From: JAXGXJ01 sp963816155 | GTDB lineage: Bacteria > Actinomycetota > Thermoleophilia > RBG-16-64-13 | Assembly (NCBI GenBank): GCA_963816155.1 | Contig: CAWFJE010000007.1 | Coordinates: forward strand, 124,001 to 188,000 | Direction of reading: 5' to 3' | DNA length: 64,000 nt | In this document: one piece after another, positions 25,597-34,840 of the stretch | Numbering within the stretch: the stretch's first letter is position 1 | How the letters are laid out: each line of letters begins with the position of its first letter | The notes under the pieces: model-generated | What the model saw: only the letters and a program-made list of their open reading frames with translations | Databases searched by the model: none | Told to the model about the DNA's origin: nothing | Made by a program: the position numbers and the translations under genes

Positions 25597-26802
25597 ATGT
25601 ATCTGAGCCACTTGTTGACGGATGAGCAGCACGCAATACGCGACATGGTCCGCAGTTTTGTCGAGCGGGAGATCATCCCCAAACGGGAACAACTGGAGCA
25701 GGACCGCGCAGCCGTGGAGGAGATCCTCCGCAAACTCGTGGATCTGGGCATCCAGCGCAGCGGCTACCCAGAGGAGTATGGAGGGGACGGCGGAGCTTCG
25801 AACGTGACGCTGAGCATCATCTGCGAAGAGTTGGCGCGGGGTGACGCGGGAGTGAGCTTGAGTGCGGGGATCAACGCTGGGATGATCCTTCAGCCGGCGG
25901 TGCTTGCGGGAAACAAGGCGGTGCTCGATCGCTTCGTGCCCGCGTTCTGCGGTGATCGAGTGGAGTATGCGTGCCTGTCGATGACCGACGCCACGGGCGG
26001 AGCCGACACGGAGAACCCCCTTCTCGGAGGTCGTGGGATCAAGGCCCGGGCAAGGCTTGAGGGGGACGAATGGGTTATAGACGGTAACAAGTCGTGGCCT
26101 ACCCACGCCGGCATCGCCAGCGTCTACTTGACCGTGTGCCAGACCGACCCCTCTCTCGGTGAGGACGGCGTGGCACTCATCTACGTGCCGGCCGACGCGC
26201 CCGGTCTGTCGTTCGGAAAACCGGAACGCAAGATGGGATATCACACCTCCGTCAACGCCAGCGTGTTCTACGACGCCGTGCGGGTGCCTGCCGAATACCG
26301 GGTGGCCGGTGCGGGAAAGGACGCGCACTTCTACCACGCCATCGCCTCGGGAGCCCAGTGGCACAACGCGACGCAATCGCTGGGCATCTCCCAGGCGGCT
26401 TTCGACATCGCTCTGGAATACACGGGAACCCGAATAAGCAACGGCAAACCGGTGCGCGAGTGGTCGTTGGCCGCCGGCATCATCGCCGACATGGCCATCA
26501 AGCTCGAGATCATGCGCGGCTCCATCTACAATCTGGCGACCATGATGGACGAGCATGGAGCCTACCCGCCGCTCTTCTCCAAGGAGATGGTCGCGAAGGC
26601 GAGCATCGTGCGCAGTTTTTCGGCCGATGCCTCTGTGTGGATATGCAACAAGGCGGTGGAGCTACTCGGTTCGAACGGTCTCTCGCCGGAGTACGGCTTG
26701 GAGAAGTGCCTTCGTGACGCCAAGATCACTCAGGTGGTGCTGGGAGGTCAGCAGATCGCCAAGTACCGCGTGGCCAACGGGTATTACGACTACGCGGTGT
26801 AG
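25597..26802 (+). CDS. Acyl-CoA dehydrogenase-family flavoprotein lacking the usual catalytic Glu
   Basis: 401-residue ACAD-fold protein. Recognisable blocks are an N-terminal helical domain (LTDEQHAIRDMVRSFVEREI), CLSMTDATGGAD, IDGNKSW, and the C-terminal GSNGLSPEYGLEKCLRDAKITQV. At the position of the catalytic glutamate (YEGT in MCAD-type enzymes) this protein reads VLGGQ, and no Glu replaces it at the isovaleryl-CoA dehydrogenase position. It may therefore act on another substrate, use another base, or be non-catalytic. The ATG at 25597 has GGGGGTGA upstream. No partner ETF gene is nearby. Confidence 0.8.
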   Translation: MYLSHLLTDEQHAIRDMVRSFVEREIIPKREQLEQDRAAVEEILRKLVDLGIQRSGYPEEYGGDGGASNVTLSIICEELARGDAGVSLSAGINAGMILQPAVLAGNKAVLDRFVPAFCGDRVEYACLSMTDATGGADTENPLLGGRGIKARARLEGDEWVIDGNKSWPTHAGIASVYLTVCQTDPSLGEDGVALIYVPADAPGLSFGKPERKMGYHTSVNASVFYDAVRVPAEYRVAGAGKDAHFYHAIASGAQWHNATQSLGISQAAFDIALEYTGTRISNGKPVREWSLAAGIIADMAIKLEIMRGSIYNLATMMDEHGAYPPLFSKEMVAKASIVRSFSADASVWICNKAVELLGSNGLSPEYGLEKCLRDAKITQVVLGGQQIAKYRVANGYYDYAV

Positions 26803-26997
26803 TCACTGCGCCCGTGGAGTCTGACAGGGACAGTGTCGGTGGGACAGACCGAACGCTACTACGATCCCACGGCGCCTCCGATCCAAGACGAGTAGAGCGG
26901 GGCAGACCCAGACCCCGGGTACCGCTTGCGCGACACCCTGGACTCCTAAAGAGCCTCGTCGTCAGTGGATGCCCGACCGGCCTCCTCAGTCGCAGCT
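26803..26997. other. Intergenic stretch after the acyl-CoA dehydrogenase
   Basis: About 195 nt with no recognised gene. With the weak gene at 26998-27441 and the following 130 nt it forms a 770-nt region of low coding confidence. No repeat or strong hairpin was seen. Confidence 0.35.
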
Positions 26998-27441
26998 TCA
27001 GGTGCCCGCTGCAGCTTCAACAACGCTGCAGGCGGCGAAAGAACTTGTAGTTCTCGCCTCCTCTGGGGCATGAGCAGTGAAATCTGCTCGCTCCTCGCGC
27101 GGGTGACGAGAGCCGCGCTCCGGATGGTAGCGGCACTTAGGTCCGCGACAGCCGTGCGGGTGACGCTCGGTGTCGGCACAGATGACTGGTCCGGCCTCGG
27201 ATGAGGCTATGCGGAGGCGTTCCTCCAAGAAACGCTCCGTCTCCGCCAGGCAGCTTCGGACGAAGGCTTTGCAGCAGCCTGGCTCGGCCTCTTCGGCCGT
27301 CACAGAGGCTAGGCGGCTTACCAGCTCCATTGTCGCCCGTGTCTCCGGGCCCTTGCCGCACTGCGCGCCGACCAGGACGCTATAGCAGGCTCCCAGCGCC
27401 GGGACGACCCCACTCTGAGGTGCAGAGCAAGGGGTTTGCAC
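26998..27441 (-). CDS. Possible DUF5714-like cysteine protein, perhaps truncated
   Basis: 147-residue minus-strand reading frame beginning with a GTG that has no clear ribosome site. It contains GAQCGKGPETRATMELVSRLA, EPGCCKAFVRSCLAE and a PHGCRGPKCRYHPER block, which resemble DUF5714-type cysteine clusters. The N-terminal third of a typical family member is missing, and the C-terminus after HPERG loses resemblance. It may be a gene remnant or contain an unseen frameshift. Treat as low confidence. Confidence 0.35.
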   Translation of the reverse strand: MQTPCSAPQSGVVPALGACYSVLVGAQCGKGPETRATMELVSRLASVTAEEAEPGCCKAFVRSCLAETERFLEERLRIASSEAGPVICADTERHPHGCRGPKCRYHPERGSRHPREERADFTAHAPEEARTTSSFAACSVVEAAAGT

Positions 27442-27574
27442 TAGGGCCGGGCGTGCCCGGAGCTGTTGTGTTTGGCCCCACCCCGGTCTGTCGCTTCCGG
27501 CATTGCTTTCAGCTTTAATGAGCGAATGGTCTAGAGTGAACGTATCATCGAGTCATCGAGTCAGAGGGGTCGCC

Positions 27575-28474
27575 GTGACTGTGGAGTCGTTCTTTTCGGC
27601 TATCGCCGCGCTGTCCGGTCTTCTGTTCGTCGTAGGAAGCATGCTTGGCACGGGCTTGAGCCTATCGGTGGCTCAGATCGTGCGTCCGTTGAAGAACGTC
27701 CTTCTAGTCGTACTGGCGCTTGTGGCGAACTTTGTCCTGGTGCCCCTGCTCGCCTACGGCATCACCAGACTGCTTCCCTTGGATGAACCGCTGCAGAACG
27801 GGTTGATCGTGCTCTCGACTGTCGCCGGCGCACCCTTCCTATTGAAGGAGGTGCAGGCCGCCAAGGGAGATGTCCCCCTCAGCGTCGGCCTGATGTTTCT
27901 CATGATGGTCGTGACGATCGTCTACGTGCCGCTGGTACTGCCCCGATTGTTGCCGGGGGTAGAGGTGAACGCCTGGGATATCGCCAAGTCTCTTATCGTC
28001 ACCATGCTCGTACCCATCGTCTTGGGTCTGCTGTGGAGGTCCCATTCGGAAGAAAGCGCGCAGCACTGGGCCCCGCTAATGAACAAGCTTTCCGGGGTGG
28101 CTCTGCTCGTGTTGCTGGTCACAGGGCTGGGGTTGAATATCTCCAACATCATCAGCTTGATCGGCTCGTACGGCTTCCTGGCTGTCATCATTTTCGTCAT
28201 CGGCTCGCTCGTGATCGGGTTCGTCCTGGGCGGTCGTAATGCAGGCACACGCCGGGTTCTCGGGCTTGGTACAGCTCAGCGCAACGTGGCGGCGGCGATC
28301 TTGGTCGCCACTCTCAACTTCTCGGGAACGATGACGCTTCCCTTCGTGCTGGTCGCGGCCATCATCCTGCCGGTCTTCCTGATCCCGGTGGCGCGGGTCT
28401 TGGGAAGACGGGGGGGAGAAGCTGCGACACTCGCCGCGGCCGAACCCGCGGACACCCCTGCCGGTACGCCCTAG
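27575..28474 (+). CDS. SBF/BASS-family sodium-dependent transporter
   Basis: 299-residue membrane protein with about 9-10 helices in the bile-acid:sodium symporter (SBF) arrangement. Visible features are GSMLGTGLSLSVAQIVRPL near the N-terminus, LSTVAGAPFLLKEVQAAKGDV (crossover region) and GLGTAQRNVAAAILVATLNF (second crossover). Such carriers move organic anions with sodium. The GTG at 27575 has GAGGGG upstream and begins at the first hydrophobic segment; earlier in-frame starts add a non-hydrophobic leader. It is followed by a hairpin terminator. Confidence 0.82.
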   Translation: MTVESFFSAIAALSGLLFVVGSMLGTGLSLSVAQIVRPLKNVLLVVLALVANFVLVPLLAYGITRLLPLDEPLQNGLIVLSTVAGAPFLLKEVQAAKGDVPLSVGLMFLMMVVTIVYVPLVLPRLLPGVEVNAWDIAKSLIVTMLVPIVLGLLWRSHSEESAQHWAPLMNKLSGVALLVLLVTGLGLNISNIISLIGSYGFLAVIIFVIGSLVIGFVLGGRNAGTRRVLGLGTAQRNVAAAILVATLNFSGTMTLPFVLVAAIILPVFLIPVARVLGRRGGEAATLAAAEPADTPAGTP

Positions 28475-28522
28475 GGTGGGGCCCGAACCGACCAGTCCAA
28501 CTTCCACGCACCGTCGAGCCTT

Positions 28523-28543
28523 CCGGCCGACCTTGTCGGCCGG
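28523..28543 (+). terminator. Hairpin terminator after the SBF transporter gene
   Basis: Perfect 9-bp inverted repeat CCGGCCGAC / GTCGGCCGG with a 3-nt loop, 49 nt after the stop codon. No T run. Confidence 0.6.
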
Positions 28544-28574
28544 CGAGGGGCCGCATGCTCCTTGCCGCACTGAG

Positions 28575-28658
28575 GCTAGCCGGGTGGACTAGCCCCCCGG
28601 CGGAGCCGGCTGCGTCAGTAGTGGTGGAAGCGCGATGGTCGGAAGCGGTCGATCGCTT
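28575..28658 (-). repeat. Short diverged copy of the 3' end of the ThrE-type exporter gene
   Basis: This 84-nt stretch aligns along its length with 33423-33507, the end of the ThrE-like gene. Both begin GCTAGCCGGG and end GATCGCTT, and the last 30 nt share about 26 positions. It lies between the SBF and Dcu genes and does not encode a complete protein. It is probably a remnant of a second exporter gene or a copied gene tail. Confidence 0.45.
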
Positions 28659-28831
28659 GCGGCAGCATGGGTGTCGGGGTACGCAGTGATTGCGGAGCTA
28701 GGTCTTCCCATGGTATAGACAAAGTGCATGAATGCGCCTTTTCATGTCCGTGGACTCCGCAGCGCACTCACGGCAGCGTCCGCCGGCCGCAGGCGGATGA
28801 CATTGCTCATCGCGACACGAGGGGGAAAGCT

Positions 28832-30178
28832 GTGGATACAGCTTCGTTCATTCTCGAATTTCTGGTGGTGGCTGCCTGTATCGTCATGGGCGTGCGAACG
28901 GGCGGCATGGGGCTCGGAATATGGGGCGGCTTAGGCGTATTCATCCTGGTCTTCATCTTCGGTATGGCGCCCGGCTCCATCCCGGGCAGCGCCATGCTCA
29001 TCATCCTCGCCGTCGTCACGGCGGCTGGGGCGATGCAGGCGGCAGGCGGTATCGACTGGCTGGTCCAACTGGCCTCCAAGCTCATACGAAGAAGCCCGCG
29101 GATGATCACCCTGGTGGCTCCGCTGGTCTCGTATGCGTTCGTGGTCGGTGCCGGGACCGGCAACATCTTCTTCCCGCTCATTCCGGTGATCTACGAGGTT
29201 TCCTACGAAAGCGGTATCAGGCCGGAGCGACCGCTCTCGATCTCGACCATCGCCACCGGCCTGGGGATCACCTCGAGCCCGGTGGCCGCGGCCATGGCCG
29301 CGATGCTCGCCCTCATGGAGCCCGAAGGGATAACCCTGGCCCAGATCCTGGCCATTACCATCCCCTCGTCCATTGTCGCGATCGTCATCGGTTCGCTGGT
29401 CATGATGCGCTGGGGCAAGAACCTGGAGGACGATCCTGAGTTCCAGAAGCGCCTGGCGGAGCACAAGATCGAGCGCCCGAAGCTTGGGGCGGGCAAAGAC
29501 GTCGTGTACGAGCAGTTGCCCATGAGGTCCAAGCTGGCCGCGATCATCTTTCTCGTGGGCGTCGTCTTCGTCGTACTCATCGCGCTGGTGCCGGGCATGG
29601 TCCCAAGCTGGACCATAGATGGCGAGGTCATCGAGTTGGGCATGACGCAGGCGATCGAGCTCATCATGTTCGTCATAGCAGTGCTCATCACGCTTGTAGC
29701 CAGAGTCAAACCGCAGGATATTCCGAAGCAGGCGACCTTCGCCTCCGGCATCGTGGCCATCGTGGCTCTGTTCGGGGTCGCCTGGCTGGCGAACACGTTC
29801 ATCGAGGGCCATATCGACCAGATCGTGGCGGTCTTGGGCGATTGGATAGCGGTCGCGCCGTGGATATTCGCCCTCGCCATCTTCGTCGTAGCCGCCATGA
29901 CGACCAGCCAGTCGGCGACGACCAACACCATCGTGCCCATAGGATTAGCCCTGCCGACTCTGGGCCTGGGCCAGATCATTGCCATGTGGCAGGCCCTCAC
30001 GGGCGTGTTCTTCCTGCCTGCCAACGGGACGCAGCTGGCTGCGGTCGAGACCGACCTCACGGGCTCGACGCGTCTTACTAAGTTCGTCGTCTATCACTCG
30101 TTCACCGTGCCTCTCCTGATCTTGACCATAGTTTCGGTGGTCGTCGGCTTGGGCATGGCTCTCATAGTCGGCATATAA
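28832..30178 (+). CDS. DcuA/DcuB-family anaerobic C4-dicarboxylate transporter
   Basis: 448-residue protein with about 11 hydrophobic segments. The start (FILEFLVVAACIVMGVRTGGMGLGIWGGLG) matches Dcu carriers, as do GAMQAAGGIDWLV, VGAGTGNIFFPLIPVIYEVS, TSSPVAAAMAAMLALME and the C-terminal FFLPANGTQLAAVETDLTGSTRLTKFVVYHSF. Dcu proteins exchange fumarate, malate, aspartate and succinate under anaerobic conditions. The GTG at 28832 has GGGGG 6 nt upstream; the track of in-frame sequence before it lacks Dcu features. It is 36 nt before the dipeptidase gene and may be co-transcribed. Confidence 0.88.
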   Translation: MDTASFILEFLVVAACIVMGVRTGGMGLGIWGGLGVFILVFIFGMAPGSIPGSAMLIILAVVTAAGAMQAAGGIDWLVQLASKLIRRSPRMITLVAPLVSYAFVVGAGTGNIFFPLIPVIYEVSYESGIRPERPLSISTIATGLGITSSPVAAAMAAMLALMEPEGITLAQILAITIPSSIVAIVIGSLVMMRWGKNLEDDPEFQKRLAEHKIERPKLGAGKDVVYEQLPMRSKLAAIIFLVGVVFVVLIALVPGMVPSWTIDGEVIELGMTQAIELIMFVIAVLITLVARVKPQDIPKQATFASGIVAIVALFGVAWLANTFIEGHIDQIVAVLGDWIAVAPWIFALAIFVVAAMTTSQSATTNTIVPIGLALPTLGLGQIIAMWQALTGVFFLPANGTQLAAVETDLTGSTRLTKFVVYHSFTVPLLILTIVSVVVGLGMALIVGI

Positions 30179-30214
30179 GGACGTACTGCTAAGGACCGTA
30201 GAGAGGTGGAGCTG

Positions 30215-31681
30215 ATGACTGAGCCGTTGGAGGGCGCCGAGCCCGCCCTGCTCTGGAAGCATTTTGAAGCACTTTCGCGCATCCCGCGCCCTTCGCGGCA
30301 TGAGGAAGCCGCTGTGGCGCACATCAAGGCGTGGGCCGCCGAAAAGGGGTTCGAGGTCGTGCCGGCCGGAGGCACGAACCTCATCGTGCGCGTGCCGGCG
30401 ACGCCCGGCCGAGAGTCGGCGCCTATCGTGATCCTCCAGGGTCATGTCGACATGGTCTGTGAGCGTCGTCCGGACAGCCCCTACGACCCAACAGAAGGGC
30501 GCATCAAGCTTGTCCGCGACGGTGAGTGGCTCACGGCCGACGGCACCACCCTGGGCGCTGACGACGGCATCGCCATCGTCTCCATGATGGCCATCGCTGA
30601 TGACCCTAGCGTCGCGCACGGCCCGCTGGAGATGCTCATGACCATGGCCGAAGAGGTGGGTCTGGAGGGAGCCAAGAGCATCGATGGCTCTACCCTCACC
30701 GGGCGCATGCTCCTCAACCTGGACAGCGAGGAAGATGGACGACTGACTGTCGGTTGCGCCGGCAGCACCGATACCTTCGTGCGCGTGCCGGGAGAGCGGG
30801 GCCCGGTGCCGTCCGGATACGTGGCTTTCACCGTCACCGCGAGCGGCGGCAAAGGCGGTCATTCCGGTACCAACATCGACCAAGGGCGCTCGAACGCCAT
30901 CAAGGTGGTGGCGCGGGCCCTGCGCGAGACTCTCTCGAAGACTCTTTTCCGCCTCGCATCTCTGGATGGTGGCAAGAGCAGGAACGCCATCCCCCGCGAT
31001 GCCGCCGCCGTCTGTGTGGTGGCGCAGGGCCAGGTGGACGCCTTCCGCCAAGGTGTACAGGCAGCTTCGGATCTCATCGCCGACGCTTTCAAGAACACCG
31101 ACCCCGATGTGCACCTAGCAGTCGAAGCGGCCGACATGCCGGCCGATGCCTGGACGGATGAAGCCACGCAAACCATGCTCGATGTGGTCGTGGCGATCCC
31201 CAGTGGGGTCCTGACCTTGAGCCCCGATTTTGAGGGCCTCGTGGAGATGAGTACGTCCCTGGGCGTGGCTACGACTGAGGGTAGCCGGCTCGAGCTGCAC
31301 AGCCTCACCCGTACCTCCAACGAGTCTGCCCTTCCCGACGTCATCAACACGTTGGCGGGTATCAGCTCTTTGGCCGGAGCATCTCTCGAGGTCAACCATG
31401 GGTACTCGGGTTGGCGGCCGGACCTCAAGTCCCCTCTCTTGGCCAGCACTGTCGCGGTCTACAAGGATATCTTCGGAGAAGAGCCCATCGTCACGGCCGT
31501 ACACGCGGGTCTGGAGACGGCGCTCATAGGTGAGAAGGTAGTGGGCGGCCTGGACATGCTTTCCGTGGGTCCGCAGATCGAATTCCCCCACTCACCGGAT
31601 GAGCGGGTGAGTGTGCCCACTGTCGAGCGTTTCTGGCGCCTGCTGGTAGGCGTGTTGGACGATCTGTCGAAAGGAAGCTGA
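30215..31681 (+). CDS. pepD: Aminoacyl-histidine dipeptidase / Xaa-His dipeptidase (peptidase M20C)
   Basis: 488-residue zinc peptidase. M20 metal and catalytic residues appear in order: GHVDMV, LGADDGIA, EEVGLEG, LDSEEDG, GGHSGTNI and a C-terminal HAGLETALIG with PQIEFPHSPDERV. PepD cleaves dipeptides of broad sequence in the cytoplasm. The ATG at 30215 is preferred over a GTG 9 nt upstream because GGAG sits between them. It lies directly after the Dcu gene and before a small lipoprotein and an amino-acid permease, suggesting a peptide/amino-acid utilisation group. Confidence 0.9.
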   Translation: MTEPLEGAEPALLWKHFEALSRIPRPSRHEEAAVAHIKAWAAEKGFEVVPAGGTNLIVRVPATPGRESAPIVILQGHVDMVCERRPDSPYDPTEGRIKLVRDGEWLTADGTTLGADDGIAIVSMMAIADDPSVAHGPLEMLMTMAEEVGLEGAKSIDGSTLTGRMLLNLDSEEDGRLTVGCAGSTDTFVRVPGERGPVPSGYVAFTVTASGGKGGHSGTNIDQGRSNAIKVVARALRETLSKTLFRLASLDGGKSRNAIPRDAAAVCVVAQGQVDAFRQGVQAASDLIADAFKNTDPDVHLAVEAADMPADAWTDEATQTMLDVVVAIPSGVLTLSPDFEGLVEMSTSLGVATTEGSRLELHSLTRTSNESALPDVINTLAGISSLAGASLEVNHGYSGWRPDLKSPLLASTVAVYKDIFGEEPIVTAVHAGLETALIGEKVVGGLDMLSVGPQIEFPHSPDERVSVPTVERFWRLLVGVLDDLSKGS

Positions 31682-31700
31682 ACCACACGGAGGGACTGTC

Positions 31701-31847
31701 ATGCGGAAGTTCATCGTCGCGCTTCTCATTGTTGCCGCACTGGGCCTGGCCGCCGCTGGCGTGGGCTGCGGTAACAGGCTGAACTTGGGGACGAGCACCA
31801 CCTACAACCCCAACACCACTTCGACCTTCATATCGGGGGGCGACTAG
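31701..31847 (+). CDS. Very small lipoprotein, 48 residues
   Basis: Starts at ATG 31701 with GGAGGGAC upstream, 20 nt after pepD. The whole protein is a signal peptide (FIVALLIVAALGLAAAG) with lipobox GVGC and a 25-residue Thr/Asn/Ser-rich tail (STTYNPNTTSTFISGG). It is too short to carry an enzymatic domain and resembles a minimal anchored tail. Clear ribosome site, start and stop make it a good small gene. Function unknown. Confidence 0.6.
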   Translation: MRKFIVALLIVAALGLAAAGVGCGNRLNLGTSTTYNPNTTSTFISGGD

Positions 31848-32021
31848 ACTGTTCGAGACTTCGCTGTTCAGCAGCCGACTGGGCAAGCGATCGCTGGCGA
31901 TGGCCGTCGCCCGTGCCCGCATGGTGTAAGTGATTTGTAGTCGAGCCTGATTCGGTGGTGGGCGCGGATTGTCAGCCGCGGCCACCACCGAGCGACATTG
32001 AGACAGGGACGGAGGAGCATC

Positions 32022-33356
32022 GTGGACGAGAATTCGAGCGGTGCGGAGAACGGCGCGAGCAAAGGTACTCTTTCGCTACGCGGAGCGATATTCATCGGCA
32101 TCGGCGCCATGGTGGGCGCCGGGATCTTCGCCCTCTTCGGAGAAGCGGGGACAATCGCCGGCTCGGCCGTTTGGGTGTCGTTTCTCATCGGGGGGATCAT
32201 CGCTCTTCTGCAGGGGTATTCGTTCGCGAAACTCGGTGCCCGCTATCCTTCGCGGGGAGGGATGATCGCGTGGCTCGTCCGCGGCTTTGGAAGCGGGCTG
32301 TTCACCGGCGGGGCCGTCATGCTGGGCTACTTCTCGGTGATCATCGTCACCGCCATGGTGGCCGTTTCGTTCGGCAACTACGCCACGAGTCTTTTCCTGG
32401 GGAGCGACGCCGCCGCCATTTGGGTGAACGTCTTCGCCAGCGTAGTCGTGGTGGTGCTGACCATCGTGAATATCGTCGGGGCCGAAGCGGTGTCGAAAGC
32501 ACAGACGGTGATCGTCTCGGTCGTCCTTCTCATCCTGGTGGCCTTTGGCATCGGTATGCTTACTCAGATCGACCCCACTCTTCTGGCGCCGGCCGACTAT
32601 CCTCCGGCTCGTGACATCGTCTCGAGTGTGGCCCTGACCTTCTTCGCCTACCTCGGTTTCGGGGTGATCGCCTTCACGGGTGGAGATCTGAAGGATGCCA
32701 AGAAGAACCTGCCCAAGGCCATCTACGTCGCCCTGGGATTCACGATGGTGCTCTACGTAGTCCTCGCCATCGGCGTGTTCGGCAGTCTGACGGTCGGTGA
32801 AGTCGTGGAGAGCGCGGACACGGCTTTGGCCGTAGCGACGCAGAGCGTCTTCGGCCAGTTCGGCTTTGTAATGACTTCCATTGCCGCCCTGTTCGCGTGC
32901 GTCGGAGCCGTCAACTCACAGCTTTACGGCTCCATCGGCTCCACCTATACCATGGCGAAGGAGGGAACACTTCCCCCCGCGTTCGGGGAGAGACGGAGGG
33001 GAGGCAAGGGGGCACCCCGCGGCCTGTTGCTCTCCGCCGTGTTCATCCTCCTTATGGCGAATCTTTTCGACGTCGGCGCTATCGCTTCTGTCGGTAGTGC
33101 TGTCGCTCTGATGCTGTTCCTCCTGGTCGCCGTCGCTCATCTGCGCATGACGAAGGAGACTGGGGCTTCCCGGATAGTCCTGGTGTTGACGATTCTCGCT
33201 ACTGCGGTCGCCTTCATCCTATTCGCGATATACACGGTGCAGAACGATCCCAAGGTGTTCGTGGTCTTGGCGGTGACAATCGTGTTGGCTTGGGTGGTCG
33301 AGGCCGTCTGGAGGGCCATCAGCAAGCGCAAGGTGCAAGTGCCAGAGGCCGGCTAG
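32022..33356 (+). CDS. APC-superfamily amino acid permease
   Basis: 444-residue transporter with 12 hydrophobic segments. The first helix carries the APC signature GAIFIGIGAMVGAGIFALFGEAG, followed by YPSRGGMIAWLVRGFGSGLFTGG. A later helix has SSVALTFFAYLGFGVIAFTGGDLKDAKKNLPKAI, the unwound substrate region of amino-acid permeases. The GTG start at 32022 is preceded by GGAGGAG. It imports or exchanges amino acids with protons or sodium; substrate not predictable. It lies after pepD and before the convergent ThrE-type exporter, with a hairpin terminator after it. Confidence 0.88.
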   Translation: MDENSSGAENGASKGTLSLRGAIFIGIGAMVGAGIFALFGEAGTIAGSAVWVSFLIGGIIALLQGYSFAKLGARYPSRGGMIAWLVRGFGSGLFTGGAVMLGYFSVIIVTAMVAVSFGNYATSLFLGSDAAAIWVNVFASVVVVVLTIVNIVGAEAVSKAQTVIVSVVLLILVAFGIGMLTQIDPTLLAPADYPPARDIVSSVALTFFAYLGFGVIAFTGGDLKDAKKNLPKAIYVALGFTMVLYVVLAIGVFGSLTVGEVVESADTALAVATQSVFGQFGFVMTSIAALFACVGAVNSQLYGSIGSTYTMAKEGTLPPAFGERRRGGKGAPRGLLLSAVFILLMANLFDVGAIASVGSAVALMLFLLVAVAHLRMTKETGASRIVLVLTILATAVAFILFAIYTVQNDPKVFVVLAVTIVLAWVVEAVWRAISKRKVQVPEAG

Positions 33357-33370
33357 TTCGACACTTGGAA

Positions 33371-33395
33371 GCCTCCTGCGCGGTGCGCAGGAGGC
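33371..33395. terminator. Hairpin terminator between convergent permease and exporter genes
   Basis: Perfect 11-bp inverted repeat GCCTCCTGCGC / GCGCAGGAGGC with a 3-nt loop. Confidence 0.75.
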
Positions 33396-33423
33396 GGTAT
33401 CGCTGCGGATGCTCTCGGCGAAG

Positions 33424-34834
33424 CTAGCCGGGGGGGCTGCCTTCCCCGACGGAGTCGGTGGCCTCTGTGGCGGCGGCAGCGCGACGGTCGGAGGCGGCAG
33501 ATCGCTTCTGGGTCCTCAGCCACATGACGAGCGAGAACGCATTGCGGCCCAGCGCCAAACCTGCGGCGACGCCGCCTGCAATGGCAAGCGAGATGGTGGC
33601 TGCGTTCTTCAACGGAACCGCTGCGTCCCCAGTTCCCAAAGCGAGAGCCAACATCCCCTGGTAGATGCTGAACCCAGGCACCAGTGGCAGGATGGCCACC
33701 CCGGTGTACACGCTGCCGGTCCCGCCTTGTAGGGAAGCCCCGACCACCCCGGCGAAGCCTACGAACATGGCGGCGAGAAGATAGGCGATCCAGGCCGACC
33801 CGCTCCCTTCGCGAGCCGGCAGTGCGACGATGAGCCATCCGAGCGCGCCTATCGCCACTGTCGGTATCACACGAGCGCGCGGCATTCCCCAGGCCACCGC
33901 GATCCCCAGCACCCCGAGTCCCGCCGCCAGCACCGAGATCCACAAGGGTGTGGAGATGACGTCGGCTTGTATCTCCACTCCGAGCCCGACGCCGATCTCA
34001 CCGCCGACCATCACGCCGAGAGCCAGAGCGCCCGCTGTAATGAGGGCTTCGAACGCGCGGGTAATGGCCGAGATGGGAGCGTTGGCAAGGCCGTCGATCA
34101 CAGCCGTGACGAAGGCGCGCCCTGGGAGGTAGATGAAGAGCCCGCCGACCACGGCTGCGGCTATCGAGAACGTCAGTCCGGTCGCCGCGACCAGGTTGGG
34201 AACGGCGGCAAGGATGATCGCCGCGACAAAAGTCCCTGCAATGAGGGGCAGGCGCATCTTGCCGACGACGGAGCTGACCGGGAACGTGAGCGCAGTCGCC
34301 AGGATCGCGACGAGCACAGAGATGATGTCCAGGCCATTCAGGAAGAGCACCCACCCCACCACGGAGACGAGGATGGCCGTTCGCGCGTAGCGCCGTCGCA
34401 TGCCCGGAGCCCGGGCGAGCGCCTGAAGTTGCTCGAAAGCCGCCGCAAGGTCGATCTCCCGCCGTTCGACCCTGTCCAGCAGTTTCACGGTCTCCGCCAT
34501 CCTCTCCAACCGCGGCTCGGGTGCTCTGACGTCACGCATCATCGTCAGAGGCAAAGGCATGCCCGGGCCCCCAGTAGCTCAGAGTTAGCGTGCTGAGGTT
34601 GGCGTCGATCATGCAGCCCTCGAGGCCGACTACAGGCAAGAACGGGCGCAGCCGGTCCAGCACTTCGCTTACCGACGGGCTCGCCTCCAGCATCTGCTTG
34701 CCTGCCTCGGCGACGAACTTGATCGCAAGTGCTGTATCCGGAGAAACCAAGGCTTCCGAAGAAGGCAGGGTGTCCGGACAGGGCAAGGAAGCCGGGGTTT
34801 GCTTCGCGCTCCTATGCCAGCGGTTCCAGAACAT
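33424..34834 (-). pseudogene. ThrE-type threonine/serine exporter, split by a frameshift
   Basis: The N-terminal ThrE part (from ATG 34834: ALVSPDTALAIKFVAEAGKQ, VLDRLRPFLPVVGLEG, LTLSYWGPGH) ends at a TGA at 34532. The next frame begins at ATG 34560 (MPLPLTMMRDV) and carries RAPEPRLERMAETVKLL and ten membrane helices to 33424. In intact family members these are one chain, so a one-base shift near 34555-34570 in a GGGGGCCCGGG stretch splits it; a two-gene arrangement with 29-nt overlap is less likely. ThrE proteins export threonine and serine. A promoter with 17-nt spacing sits upstream. Confidence 0.72.
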
Positions 34835-34840
34835 GGGCCA

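Noticed and set aside
25462..26556. 364-residue minus-strand reading frame
   Set aside because: Shadow of the acyl-CoA dehydrogenase gene; no domain recognised.
28931..31114. Long minus-strand reading frames across the Dcu and pepD genes
   Set aside because: Low-complexity, His/Asp/Arg-rich translations opposite genes with strong family matches.
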